In this document: piece by piece, positions 50,012 through 57,488 of the stretch
Position numbering within the stretch: the stretch's first letter is position 1
How the letters are laid out: each line of letters starts with the position of its first letter
DNA from: PMG-095 sp049324695
GTDB taxonomy: Bacteria; Myxococcota_A; Polyangia; Polyangiales; Polyangiaceae
NCBI GenBank assembly: GCA_049324695.1
Contig: JBMOMJ010000036.1
Span: 1-64,000 of the forward strand
Length of the DNA: 64,000 nucleotides
Reading direction: 5' to 3'
Notes under the pieces: model-generated
What the model saw: only the letters and a program-made list of their open reading frames with translations
The model's database searches: none
Told to the model about the DNA's origin: nothing
Translations under genes and position numbers: made by a program

Positions 50012-50289
50012 TCCTCGCTCGCGCCTTCGTCTTCACCCGAGGCGCCGCCGCTTGCATCATTCTGTTGATCCGAATCGCGTTCGAGCTTGAGCTCGCTCTC
50101 GCGCCCTGGTGCCGTCTGCTCACCGCGCGCGGCTCCAGTGCGCTCGTCACGCGGCAGTTCGGGCTGCGGATTCAACCCCGGCTCCGCTTCATTCGAATCC
50201 GTAGCCGACGAACACGCGCCGCCCGTCAACAGCGCCAACCCTACGAGCGACCTTCGCACGCACCTCGAAGAAAGCAACCGCACTCGCAT
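50005..50289 (-). CDS. Small lipoprotein
   Basis: 94 residues. Signal MRVRLLSSRCVRRSLVGLAL and lipobox TGGAC (Cys about 26), then a fully hydrophilic tail of 68 residues rich in Glu, Asp, Ser and Gly. It contains EPGLNPQPELP, a Pro motif I associate with short myxobacterial lipoproteins (recollection, not checked). ATG 50289 has GGGAGA 7 nt upstream. Its stop lies in the tandem array, convergent with the FKBP gene. Confidence 0.75.
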   Translation of the reverse strand: MRVRLLSSRCVRRSLVGLALLTGGACSSATDSNEAEPGLNPQPELPRDERTGAARGEQTAPGRESELKLERDSDQQNDASGGASGEDEGASEEK

Positions 50290-50566
50290 TCAGCGTCTCC
50301 CAAACAAGCTAAGCAACTGCCCAAACGCGCGCGGTCACACCGTCCGCGCATGTTCAGTTTCGCAAACTCTCGAGCTCGTGCAAACCACCCGAACCACTCC
50401 GCCCGGATCGGTTTTTGGTGCCAACATCGTAAAGAGCGCGAATTCCGGCCCCATTCGTCGATAGGTGCCTCCGCGACGCGCTATCGAGGGTCCGCAGCCG
50501 CGCACGGGCCCCCGCTGTCGTTTTCCACGCTGTTGAGCCGAGCGGCCCCAGCGCTCAGCATTCCTT

Positions 50567-50710
50567 AGGTAACGTATCGCCACTAAGCAGCGGACCGCAT
50601 CAGGAACTGAGAGTTAGCGTACCGACGAGCGAGCCCCTTCACCACGGGCGAGAGGAGGAGGGTGCAAGTCGCGACGAGGTGCGGCCGGCTGCTTCAACGG
50701 CTTGTTGGGC
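50567..50710 (-). other. attC-like recombination site 2 (array end)
   Basis: On the minus strand: inverse core GCCCAAC (50704-50710), arm containing TTGAAGCAG, a central region, arm containing CTGCTTAG (50583-50590), then GTTACCT (50567-50573). The arms pair with one extra base on the left, as in integron attC sites. The final core has only GTT conserved, as expected if the remainder comes from the original insertion site. It lies 50 nt after the stop of the cassette gene 50760-51236. 50290-50566 holds nothing I recognise. Confidence 0.65.
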
Positions 50711-50759
50711 GGCGCCGGGGGGCGAGCGGGTCACGACGTTTCCGGTCGAGCAGCCTGTC

Positions 50760-51236
50760 TTAGGGTGCGCGGCTCTGCTCGCGAGGACTTGACGTCGCTT
50801 GCAAGGCCTGGAGGAGCACTTTTCGGAAGAGCGACTTCATTCGAAATCGCATGAGCAAATAGTTTCCCCCGAACAGCCAGCCCCACACAATGGCCGCCGC
50901 TCCCCCGGCTGTTTCGAGGGAGTGCTGGTCGATGGCCAAGCCGATCCCGACGATGCTGGCGAGCCCGCAAAGGAAGAGCATCTCGGTCATCTGGAGGGTG
51001 TACGTAACTACGACCTCCCTAGACTCAGCGAAAGCTTGAATCGTCGCGGACGTCACGGGCACGAGCAGATTCCAACTCGAAACCGGACGAAATATGCCGC
51101 CGCGAAATGTCAGCCGATCAGCACACAAGTCGATACGCCGTGGTTTTGCTTCCTCGAGTCTGTCCGCAAGCAGCCGTAGATAAAGTCTCGCAGAAGCGCT
51201 CGGATCAAAACTGGGAAATCGAAGTTGTCCCCGCAT
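50760..51236 (-). CDS. Gene-cassette protein, two membrane helices
   Basis: 158 residues. A soluble N-terminal part of about 80 residues (RRIDLCADRLTFRGGIFRPV and strand pattern) looks like a small PH-like beta domain. Two membrane helices follow (TEMLFLCGLASIVGIGLAID, about 83-102, and AAAIVWGWLFGGNYLLM, about 113-129), then a basic tail. No family recognised. ATG 51236 lies 7 nt after the core GTTGGGC of the upstream attC-like site and the stop lies just before the next one, exactly the layout of an integron cassette. Confidence 0.75.
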   Translation of the reverse strand: MRGQLRFPSFDPSASARLYLRLLADRLEEAKPRRIDLCADRLTFRGGIFRPVSSWNLLVPVTSATIQAFAESREVVVTYTLQMTEMLFLCGLASIVGIGLAIDQHSLETAGGAAAIVWGWLFGGNYLLMRFRMKSLFRKVLLQALQATSSPREQSRAP

Positions 51237-51243
51237 GCCGTCC

Positions 51244-51397
51244 GCCCAACGTACCCCTGTTAGGCTGCGGCCGCATCAGGAAACCGAGGCGGGAGCACGA
51301 AGCGACGGGCGAGCCCGTGGGGCTTTACCACGCGCGAGAGGCACGAGCTGAAGACAGGCCACGAGGGGCGGCCGCCAGCTTCAACAGCTTGTTGGGC
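51244..51397 (-). other. attC-like recombination site 1
   Basis: On the minus strand: inverse core GCCCAAC (51391-51397, fits RYYYAAC); arm with CTGTTGAAGCTGGCGGC; variable loop of about 100 nt; arm with GCGGCCGCAGCCTAACAG; core GTTGGGC (51244-51250, fits GTTRRRY). The arms are complementary over about 20 bp, with one extrahelical base and a bulged spacer next to the cores, which is the defining structure of attC. The cores are perfect complements. Confidence 0.78.
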
Positions 51398-51461
51398 GGC
51401 GCTCACGGGCAAAGTTCGCATGTTGCGCGAGCTGGCTGCGATCAACTGGCGACGGGTGAAT

Positions 51462-51875
51462 TCAAGGTGTGAGATACTTGAGCCAGAAGGCTGCCCACGC
51501 AAAAATAGAAAGAGCTGTTGTGGAGAGTGTCGAGATCGTCAGTCGTGGTGGCGCGCGCGTCTGTGCGACGGCATGGCAGGTTACTCCAAGAACAACGAGG
51601 CACGGGACGGACAAGGCGACCGAAAGAACGAAGAGATCGCCAGCTAGATCGAATAGCAACTCGGCTCGGGCGAAGGGGCCGTAGGGCTCCCCGTAACAGT
51701 CTGTTGGTGAAGCCTCCCCGACGTAGCAGGGGGGCAACATGCGCAGCAGCCAGTACAGCGGGGTGTCCCGGCGGACGAAGTGGTGCGGGAACGTAAGGAG
51801 ACCCAGGGCGGGGACGAAGGCGGCGAGAACGGCGTCTAGCGTTCCTACGCGACCAGACACCCGCCGAACACGCAT
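51462..51875 (-). CDS. Gene-cassette protein, small membrane protein
   Basis: 137 residues from ATG 51875. About three hydrophobic segments (AVLAAFVPALGLLTF; LLFDLAGDLFVLSVALSVPC with LVVLGVTCHAVA; ISTLSTTALSIFAWAAFWL) with an external Cys pair (PPCYVGEASPTDCYGEPYG). No family recognised. GTG at 51953, 17 nt after the attC-like core at 51970, is an alternative start and would match cassette layout better. Stop is 65 nt before attC-like site 1. Confidence 0.6.
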   Translation of the reverse strand: MRVRRVSGRVGTLDAVLAAFVPALGLLTFPHHFVRRDTPLYWLLRMLPPCYVGEASPTDCYGEPYGPFARAELLFDLAGDLFVLSVALSVPCLVVLGVTCHAVAQTRAPPRLTISTLSTTALSIFAWAAFWLKYLTP

Positions 51876-51969
51876 CAGGGGTTTGACCACGCCGGCCCGC
51901 CGAAGCTTTGGAGCGCTGTCGAGCCCGCGCTGACCCAGTGCGGGCGCAGCCACCAGTTTGCCGTCGTCC

Positions 51970-51994
51970 GCCCAACGTCTGGCGTTCAGCTGCG
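51970..51994 (-). other. Half attC-like site 0
   Basis: On the minus strand: arm containing CAGCTGAA (51985-51992) followed by core GTTGGGC (51970-51976) and then GGACG, the same downstream bases as in site 1. The partner inverse core is not convincing; GTTTGAG at 52066-52072 is a weak candidate with an arm match of six bases. This may be the eroded start of the array. Confidence 0.45.
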
Positions 51995-52309
51995 ACCTTA
52001 CCGGACCACGACCAAACGGAAGAGGTAAGGAGTAACGCGAGCGCAGCAGTTCGGAGCGCGACGAGGTTTGAGTTCGCGAGAGAAAGGGGGGGTTTATCAA
52101 CCGACTCCGGGCGAGCCCGGCATGCCAGTAGCTCACTCAGCGAAATAACCGGTGCACGGGGCAACGCCGCAAGAGGCGATAGATGATCGCGACGAGCCGA
52201 CCGTCGGCAAGACGCTCCCGCTCGGCAGTACGCAGGGGCGCGCGCCGCAACCTGCCAGTCCGCAGGATAAGGCAACCATCGGAACGACCTGTTCGCGAGC
52301 GCGCCTGAT
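51995..52309. other. Unassigned DNA between cassette array and IS3 remnant
   Basis: 315 bp with no gene I can support. It has a hairpin CCGGGC-GA-GCCCGG near 52109-52122. Open frames on both strands lack family features. A minus-strand frame around 52140-52350 has a short similarity in pattern to IS91-type transposases, too weak to call. Confidence 0.4.
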
Positions 52310-52956
52310 CATCCCAGCGAATGAAGGCCCCGTGACAACCTCTCAGCACGACGCCGAATTGCCTGTCGCGAACACCCCTCGCAACCGGCAGACCGGGCGC
52401 GCAGCAACAAGCTTTCTAAACGCCCGACGAGAAGCTCGCAGCCGCGCTCACCAGGACCACGATCACGGTTCCCGTCATGCTCGACCTGTTCTAGCGACGC
52501 TTAGTCGGATGGGCGACGAGCACGAGCAACGACACCGCTCTCGCGCTTGCGGCGCTGGAGCTCGCCTTGCGAGCGCGTCCGCCGCCGTCTGGCCTTCTCC
52601 ACCACTCGGACCGCGGCAGCCCGTACGCGAGCGCGGACTACCGCGCCAAACTCCGCTCTCACGGCATGCGACCGAGCATGAGCCGAAAGGGCGATTGCGG
52701 GGACAATTCTGTCGCAGAAAGCTTCTTCGCGACTTTGCGCGCGGAGCTCGTCGACCACGCGCACTACGCAACTCTCTATGAAGCCAAGCTGTCTATCGGC
52801 GACTACATCGAGAACTTCTACAACGTCGAGCGTCGCCACTCGCACATCGACTACGTCACCATCGAGTTCGAATTGCGATCCAAAATTCAAAGTCGCGTTG
52901 GCATTAGAACATGGTGTCAACGGACTTGGGTGAGCTTCAAGGTGAGCGGGGCCTAG
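52310..52956 (+). pseudogene. IS3-family transposase (orfB) remnant
   Basis: Pieces of the integrase-core transposase in different frames. At about 52330-52375 the pattern VTTSQHDAELPVAN matches the region before the catalytic core. At 52477-52860 one frame reads MLDLF, an in-frame TAG, RRLVGWATSTSNDTALALA, HHSDRGSPYASADYRAKLRS, NSVAESFFATLRAELV and NVERRHSHIDYVT, the rve/DDE core end. The stop inside and the shifts show it is dead. GTGTCAACGGACTTGGG at 52915-52931 resembles an IS3-type terminal repeat, suggesting the element's right end. Confidence 0.82.
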
Positions 52957-53188
52957 TAAGCATCGCGCGTGGACTTGATGTTACTGAATTTCGTGCTGAT
53001 TTTTGTCGCTGCGTGCCGAGTTGGTTGGAGAGCTGACTGCTAGCTACGTAGAAGCTCAACGCGCCATCAAAGTTATTGAGGCCCAACGCGATTTGATGGA
53101 GTTTTAAGCAAGCCACTAACGTCTGCCAACACCCGTTATCCCGCCAGACATCATGCGTTCGAAGCGCCGCCGGCCCTGCAAGCGAGCG
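52957..53188. other. Intergenic region with short gene-like remnant
   Basis: A plus-strand frame 53003-53107 encodes 34 residues (LRAELVGELTASYVEAQRAI then KVIEAQRDLMEF) with heptad-like spacing and lower GC than its surroundings. It could be the tail of a decayed gene displaced by the IS3 insertion. Nothing else is recognisable before the GH43 gene stop. Confidence 0.3.
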
Positions 53189-55111
53189 CTACGCCGGTTG
53201 CCGGAGCGCTGCTCGCGCCGAATGCTTCGTCGAGCGTCGGCGCAAACCGAATACGAGCAGTAGTAGGCCCGCTAGCGGTGAAGCGTGATGGGCGCCGGAG
53301 CTCGTGCGGCAGCCACAACCGCTCGAGCCAGTTCCAGCACCTGGACTGCCGCCCTGCGTTGAGGCGCGCCCCGCGCCTGAATTCGTGGTTCCGCCGCTTG
53401 AACCACCGACGCCTGGAAGCGAGCCAGCGCTGCCTCCGACGGCCGTGCCACCGCCAGCTGCCTGCACTCCGCCCTGGCTCGTGGTCGCGCCACCAGCGCC
53501 GTTGCCTCCGCTGGTGCTACCGGCGCCGCCCGCGCCCATCGCGCCAGCCGCGCCGCCCATCGTGCCTGCCGCGCCGCCCATCGTGCCTGCCGAACCTCCC
53601 ACTCCTGGCGAGCCACCCGTTGCGCCCGAAGCTCCAGCCAGTCCCCCAGCGCCGCCGGTCGCTCCACTCGTACCGCCGCCTCCGGCAGCTCCACTCATGC
53701 CCCCAGCGCCGCCATTCGACATGGTCGAGCCGGTGAACTTCCACCAATTGAATTTGAAGAGATCGCCACTTCCGCCGACGAACTTCAGGAACAAGTCGTG
53801 CTTCGCGCTGGCTCCAGTGATCGCGCAGGTCTTGGTCGTCCATGCCGACGCGCCCGACACATCACAACTGCCAAGGAGTGTGCCCGTCTGACTGTCGAGG
53901 CGGAGCTCGATTTTTACGTTGCTTGCCGCCGATGAAACCCTCGCGTCGAAGGACTTGATGCCATCCTTGAAGTCGACGTTCTTCACTTTGATGTAGTCAC
54001 CATTGCCGATCGAGCTGACATTCATGCCACCGCCCGTATCGGTGCACGTCTCCGTTTTGAGGCCCGATGAAAACGCGATCGTTTCGGCCTCGACCTGCTG
54101 GAACGGATCCAACGTGGCGACAGGAGCGGGCCCCTGCGACGACATTTGGATGGTCGGAATCTTACCGTCCGCTGTGTAAGTGAACTCCTCGACACACACG
54201 GAGCGCTTGAAGCCGCCGCCACCTGGCAACGCGGCATTGTGGTAGAAAAAGTAGGACTTACCTTTGTAGTCGATCACACCAGGGTGGTTCGTGAAGCTCG
54301 AGCCGGCACCCGTCTGCTTCGCCATGATGTCGCCGCCGAAAGTCCAAGGGCCGAGCGGGCCGCTGCTGGTCGTGTAGCTGATCTTCTCCGGCGTGCTGTC
54401 GGCGGGATAAACGATGTAATAAATCGAGTTCCGCTTGTAGAACCACGGCCCCTCTTCGTATGCCGTTGCACGGTCGGTTTTGGATCGCGTTCCAAAACCT
54501 GCGGTGGTCAAGTTAACTTTGGTCGGACTTCCTTGATAGGAAATCATGTCCGAGTTCAACTTCACGTACCAAAGGTCGGGATTGCCCCAGTACAAATAGG
54601 CTTGGCCATCGTCGTCGATGAACACCGTCGGATCGATGTTTCCGCTCCCGGTCGAGATGAGCGCCTTGCCGAGCGCGTCCTTGAATGGCCCGAGCGGACT
54701 ATCAGCAACGGCTACTCCGATTTTCGAACCAGTCGAGTTGTTGAGAGGCACATACAAGTAGAACTTGCCGTTTCTGGGAATGGCGTGCGGTGCCCACGCA
54801 TCACCAGTACCCCAGCTGAACGTCTTGTAACTCGCCGGCGATCCATGGTCGGTCCAATTCACCATGTCGACGGTGGAGTAGACTCTCCAGTCGTTCATGG
54901 TGAAAAAGTTGTTCACCGTGACGTCCTCATCGTGGGACGTGTAGAGATACAACCTCCCGTCGTACAGCATCGGCGCCGGATCCGCCGTGTAGTTCGTTTG
55001 AATGATCGGGTTGTCCGCAAAGGTTAGCGGGGAAACCGCTGTCATCGCTGACGCGAGCAGCGCCGCGAACACGACCCGCTGCGCAACTGATCTCGTCGAG
55101 AGGCTCATCAT
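53189..55111 (-). CDS. Secreted GH43 glycosidase with CBM6-like domain and MYXO-CTERM tail
   Basis: 640 residues. Signal peptide (MMSLSTRSVAQRVVFAALLA, cleaved near TFA). The GH43 five-blade propeller spans about 35-330, with the three catalytic acids in ADPAPMLYDG (base), NIDPTVFIDDDG (modulator) and AYEEGPWFYKR (acid). A CBM6-like domain at about 345-465 (FQQVEAETIAFSSGL, ending WKFTG) is followed by a Gly/Ala/Ser-rich stretch of about 130 residues. It closes with GCGC, hydrophobic LAGLLLLVFGL and Arg cluster, a MYXO-CTERM surface-sorting signal. Likely xylosidase/arabinofuranosidase acting outside the cell. AAGG precedes the ATG. 16 nt from the esterase-like gene on the same strand. Confidence 0.93.
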   Translation of the reverse strand: MMSLSTRSVAQRVVFAALLASAMTAVSPLTFADNPIIQTNYTADPAPMLYDGRLYLYTSHDEDVTVNNFFTMNDWRVYSTVDMVNWTDHGSPASYKTFSWGTGDAWAPHAIPRNGKFYLYVPLNNSTGSKIGVAVADSPLGPFKDALGKALISTGSGNIDPTVFIDDDGQAYLYWGNPDLWYVKLNSDMISYQGSPTKVNLTTAGFGTRSKTDRATAYEEGPWFYKRNSIYYIVYPADSTPEKISYTTSSGPLGPWTFGGDIMAKQTGAGSSFTNHPGVIDYKGKSYFFYHNAALPGGGGFKRSVCVEEFTYTADGKIPTIQMSSQGPAPVATLDPFQQVEAETIAFSSGLKTETCTDTGGGMNVSSIGNGDYIKVKNVDFKDGIKSFDARVSSAASNVKIELRLDSQTGTLLGSCDVSGASAWTTKTCAITGASAKHDLFLKFVGGSGDLFKFNWWKFTGSTMSNGGAGGMSGAAGGGGTSGATGGAGGLAGASGATGGSPGVGGSAGTMGGAAGTMGGAAGAMGAGGAGSTSGGNGAGGATTSQGGVQAAGGGTAVGGSAGSLPGVGGSSGGTTNSGAGRASTQGGSPGAGTGSSGCGCRTSSGAHHASPLAGLLLLVFGLRRRSTKHSARAALRQPA

Positions 55112-55127
55112 TGCCTTGCGTTGGTGC

Positions 55128-56471
55128 TCAGAACTGGCTCAGGAATTTCCAGGCTTCGCCCGGTCCCCAGCTGCCTGCGGCTTGACCGTTGTCCGGATAT
55201 GGAGTGTGCCCACCCACAAACGAACAGAATTCCACCGGGTAACCGCTCATGCAGCCAGCGATGTTGGTGCAAACGTGGCTACCCGTTGCCTGCGTCGGGT
55301 TAGACCAAGTGCATCCATTCGCCTTCGCGAAGTTTTGCGCCATCGACACGCCGCCCGAGTACGGCAAGACGTTGTCGTTAGTTCCGTGTGCAGCGAAGTA
55401 CGCCACCTGCCTCATCGGCGGGCAGGGCCCAGAAGTGATTTGGGGAGAGCCGGAGTAAACGGCGACGCCGCGGATGTAGCCGTTCGCTGCACCGAGCGGC
55501 CTCGCGCACGCAGTTTGATAGGACATCGCTCCACCGAAACTCCAGCCGGTAGCGAAGATGCGATTCGTGTCGACGCAGAAATTTTCCGTGATCTGGGCGA
55601 CCACGGCGTCTGCGAGCGCGATGTCCGAGTTGTTCGGGTTCGGCCATCCGCAGTTCGCTTGTCCATTGCCGGTGCCAGAGCACGGCGCGCCGTTCAGCTG
55701 TCCATTCGGTGCGACGAAGATGGTCGTATTGTTCGATAACGGAAGGAGTCCGTAGTACTGCCAGCTGTAGTTCTGGATGTCGTTTCCGTCGCGCTGGTGA
55801 TACGAAATCACCAGCCGGTACGGGTGCGTGTTGTCGTAGTTGGTTGGAACGCTCAGGATGTACCGCCGCTGCATGTTCGCGGCCGTGATCGAGATTGGCT
55901 TGCCGTTGTTGTACTGACTGCTTGCAATGCCCGGTGCCTTGCCGCAGCCCGCAGACATACCAGTCGCGCTGCCGCCGCCCGCACCTGCTCCTCCCGACGC
56001 TTTCCCGCCCGCGCCAGTACCACCCGCTCCTCCCATCCCAGTGGCGCCGCCTCGACTCGCGCCACCACTTCCGCCGCCCGCGGCGCTGGTCCCACCGGCC
56101 GCGTTCCCTCCCAAGCCAGTCGAGCCGCCGTTGCTCGAGCCGCCGTTACTCGACCCGCCGTTACTCGACCCGCCCTGAGCAGCTTGCCCGCCATTGGCAG
56201 TTGTCCCGGCAGAACCGCCTGACGCGTTACCAGCGCTCCCGCCAGAAGCTGAGTTGCCGCCCGCGCCAGGCAACCCTGCAGCTCCGCCCGAATTCGAGCT
56301 ACCACCGGAGCTCGACGAGCCAGCACCACCGCCCGTGCCCGCCTTTCCTCCCGAAGCCGCGCCGCCCGTGCCGGACTGCGAGCTGGAGTTCGTTGAGCTG
56401 CATCCGCCCGCGAACGCAAGGAGGATGGACCAGATCGTAAGGCGCGGGGCAGTAGTATTGCGGCAGAACAT
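55128..56471 (-). CDS. Feruloyl esterase-like lipoprotein (alpha/beta hydrolase)
   Basis: 447 residues. Lipoprotein signal MFCRNTTAPRLTIWSILLAF with AGGC (Cys about 24), a very long Gly/Ser/Ala linker (about 28-170), then an esterase domain of the CE1/LpqC type. It has RRYILSVPTNYDNTHPYRLV, nucleophile Ser in ATGWSFGGAMS (about 320), Asp in HGTNDNVLPYSG and His in VGGHTPYPD. Enzymes of this group release ferulate or acetate from arabinoxylan. With the GH43 gene 16 nt downstream it makes a hemicellulose unit. No paired Shine-Dalgarno sequence is obvious. Confidence 0.9.
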   Translation of the reverse strand: MFCRNTTAPRLTIWSILLAFAGGCSSTNSSSQSGTGGAASGGKAGTGGGAGSSSSGGSSNSGGAAGLPGAGGNSASGGSAGNASGGSAGTTANGGQAAQGGSSNGGSSNGGSSNGGSTGLGGNAAGGTSAAGGGSGGASRGGATGMGGAGGTGAGGKASGGAGAGGGSATGMSAGCGKAPGIASSQYNNGKPISITAANMQRRYILSVPTNYDNTHPYRLVISYHQRDGNDIQNYSWQYYGLLPLSNNTTIFVAPNGQLNGAPCSGTGNGQANCGWPNPNNSDIALADAVVAQITENFCVDTNRIFATGWSFGGAMSYQTACARPLGAANGYIRGVAVYSGSPQITSGPCPPMRQVAYFAAHGTNDNVLPYSGGVSMAQNFAKANGCTWSNPTQATGSHVCTNIAGCMSGYPVEFCSFVGGHTPYPDNGQAAGSWGPGEAWKFLSQF

Positions 56472-56601
56472 TTAGGTCCTCGTGCAATCGGAGCTCGAAG
56501 GTGGCGCTTCTGCAGGCCAGACGGCGGTCTGCAGCTCGCAGTGGCGCGCCGCGCTCGGTTCCGTCAGACTATTTACGAAATATTCTTTATTCAGTGAGGA
56601 G

Positions 56602-56757
56602 TGCGGCGCGGGCAGAGCGGCGCGGGCGGAGCGGCGCGGGCGGAGCGGCGCGGGCGGAGCGGCGCGGGCGGAGCGGCGCGGGCGGAGCGGCGCGGGCGGA
56701 GCGGCGCGGGCGGAGCGGCGGGGAGTGCGGCGCGGGCAGAGCGGCGCGGGCGGAGCA
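56602..56757 (+). repeat. 14-bp GC-rich tandem array upstream of regulator
   Basis: About nine contiguous copies of GCGGCGCGGGCGGA, followed by a second occurrence of the start of the array (GAGTGCGGCGCGGGCAGAGC at about 56598 and 56723). Because 14 is not a multiple of 3, all plus-strand frames stay open and produce spurious 14-residue repeats. It lies in the 366-bp gap between the divergent esterase gene and the YafY-type regulator, where I see no gene; the rest of the gap is lower in GC (about 56560-56600). Confidence 0.88.
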
Positions 56758-56837
56758 GCAGGGGCTCGGTGCGTCGCAGCGATGCTCGAAGGAATCTTCC
56801 CGTTGCGCTGTCAGGAATATGTCAGAGTTTCGCTCGG

Positions 56838-57479
56838 ATGCGACGCACAGAACGGTTGTTTGCCTTGACCGAATATCTGCGCGGGCGGCGCACTGGGGTG
56901 ACCGCCGAGACGCTTGCGGAGCGGTTCGGCGTGACGGTGCGCACGATCTATCGCGACTTGGACGCGTTGCGGGACGCGGCGTTGCCAGTCGCGGCGGAGC
57001 CGGGGCGCGGCGGTGGCTACGCGTTGGAGAAGAGTTACAGCTTGCCGCCGGTGAATTTTACGGCGCGCGAGGCAGCGTTGTTGGTGGCGCTTGGGCGCTT
57101 CGCAATGGACATGCGGCTGTTGCCTTTTACAGAAACGCTCGAGTCGGGATTGGACAAGGTGCGCGCGGCGTTGTCGGCTTCGGCGCAGCGCGAGTTGTTG
57201 CAGCGACTGCAAGAGTTGTCGTTCATCGGGGTGCCCGCGTTGCCCGCGGAGAAGGCGGTGCGCGCGGCGGTCGAGCGCGCCTGGTTCGAGCGGCAGCCGT
57301 TGCGCGTGACCGCCGTGGATCAAGGATACATCGAGACCAAGTGCCGCGTGCGCATCGAAGCCGTGATCATGGGGCGCCACGACACGCGCATTCACGCGGT
57401 CGACCTCGATGATGGTTCTACCCGGAACTTTCGGCTCGATCGCATTCTTGCGGCCGAGGTATTGGAGCTCGAGTCGTGA
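56838..57479 (+). CDS. YafY-family transcriptional regulator (truncated WYL part)
   Basis: 213 residues. N-terminal HTH_11 (MRRTERLFALTEYLRGRRTG, ETLAERFGVTVRTIYRDLDALRDA), then a middle helical domain (VNFTAREAALLVALGRFAMD) and a C-terminal beta segment like the start of a WYL domain (LRVTAVDQGYIETKCRVRIEAVI, ending LDRILAAEVLE). Shorter than full YafY/WYL proteins (about 300). ATG 56838; the open frame runs back through the tandem array and is not coding there. Followed 9 nt later by the GH2 gene, so it may control it. Confidence 0.88.
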   Translation: MRRTERLFALTEYLRGRRTGVTAETLAERFGVTVRTIYRDLDALRDAALPVAAEPGRGGGYALEKSYSLPPVNFTAREAALLVALGRFAMDMRLLPFTETLESGLDKVRAALSASAQRELLQRLQELSFIGVPALPAEKAVRAAVERAWFERQPLRVTAVDQGYIETKCRVRIEAVIMGRHDTRIHAVDLDDGSTRNFRLDRILAAEVLELES

Positions 57480-57488
57480 TATGGCCGG

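Noticed and set aside
52066..52072. GTTTGAG as the missing inverse core of attC-like site 0
   Set aside because: It does not fit GTTRRRY and the neighbouring arm matches over only six bases.
52137..52349. Minus-strand frame with a short IS91-like pattern (RAPLRTAERERLADGRLV)
   Set aside because: Only about 18 residues resemble IS91 C-termini and the following sequence does not; composition bias could explain it.
56482..57412. Several long plus-strand open frames with 14-residue Arg/Gly/Ala repeats
   Set aside because: They are produced by the 14-bp non-coding array, which leaves all frames open; only the YafY-type gene from 56838 has family motifs.
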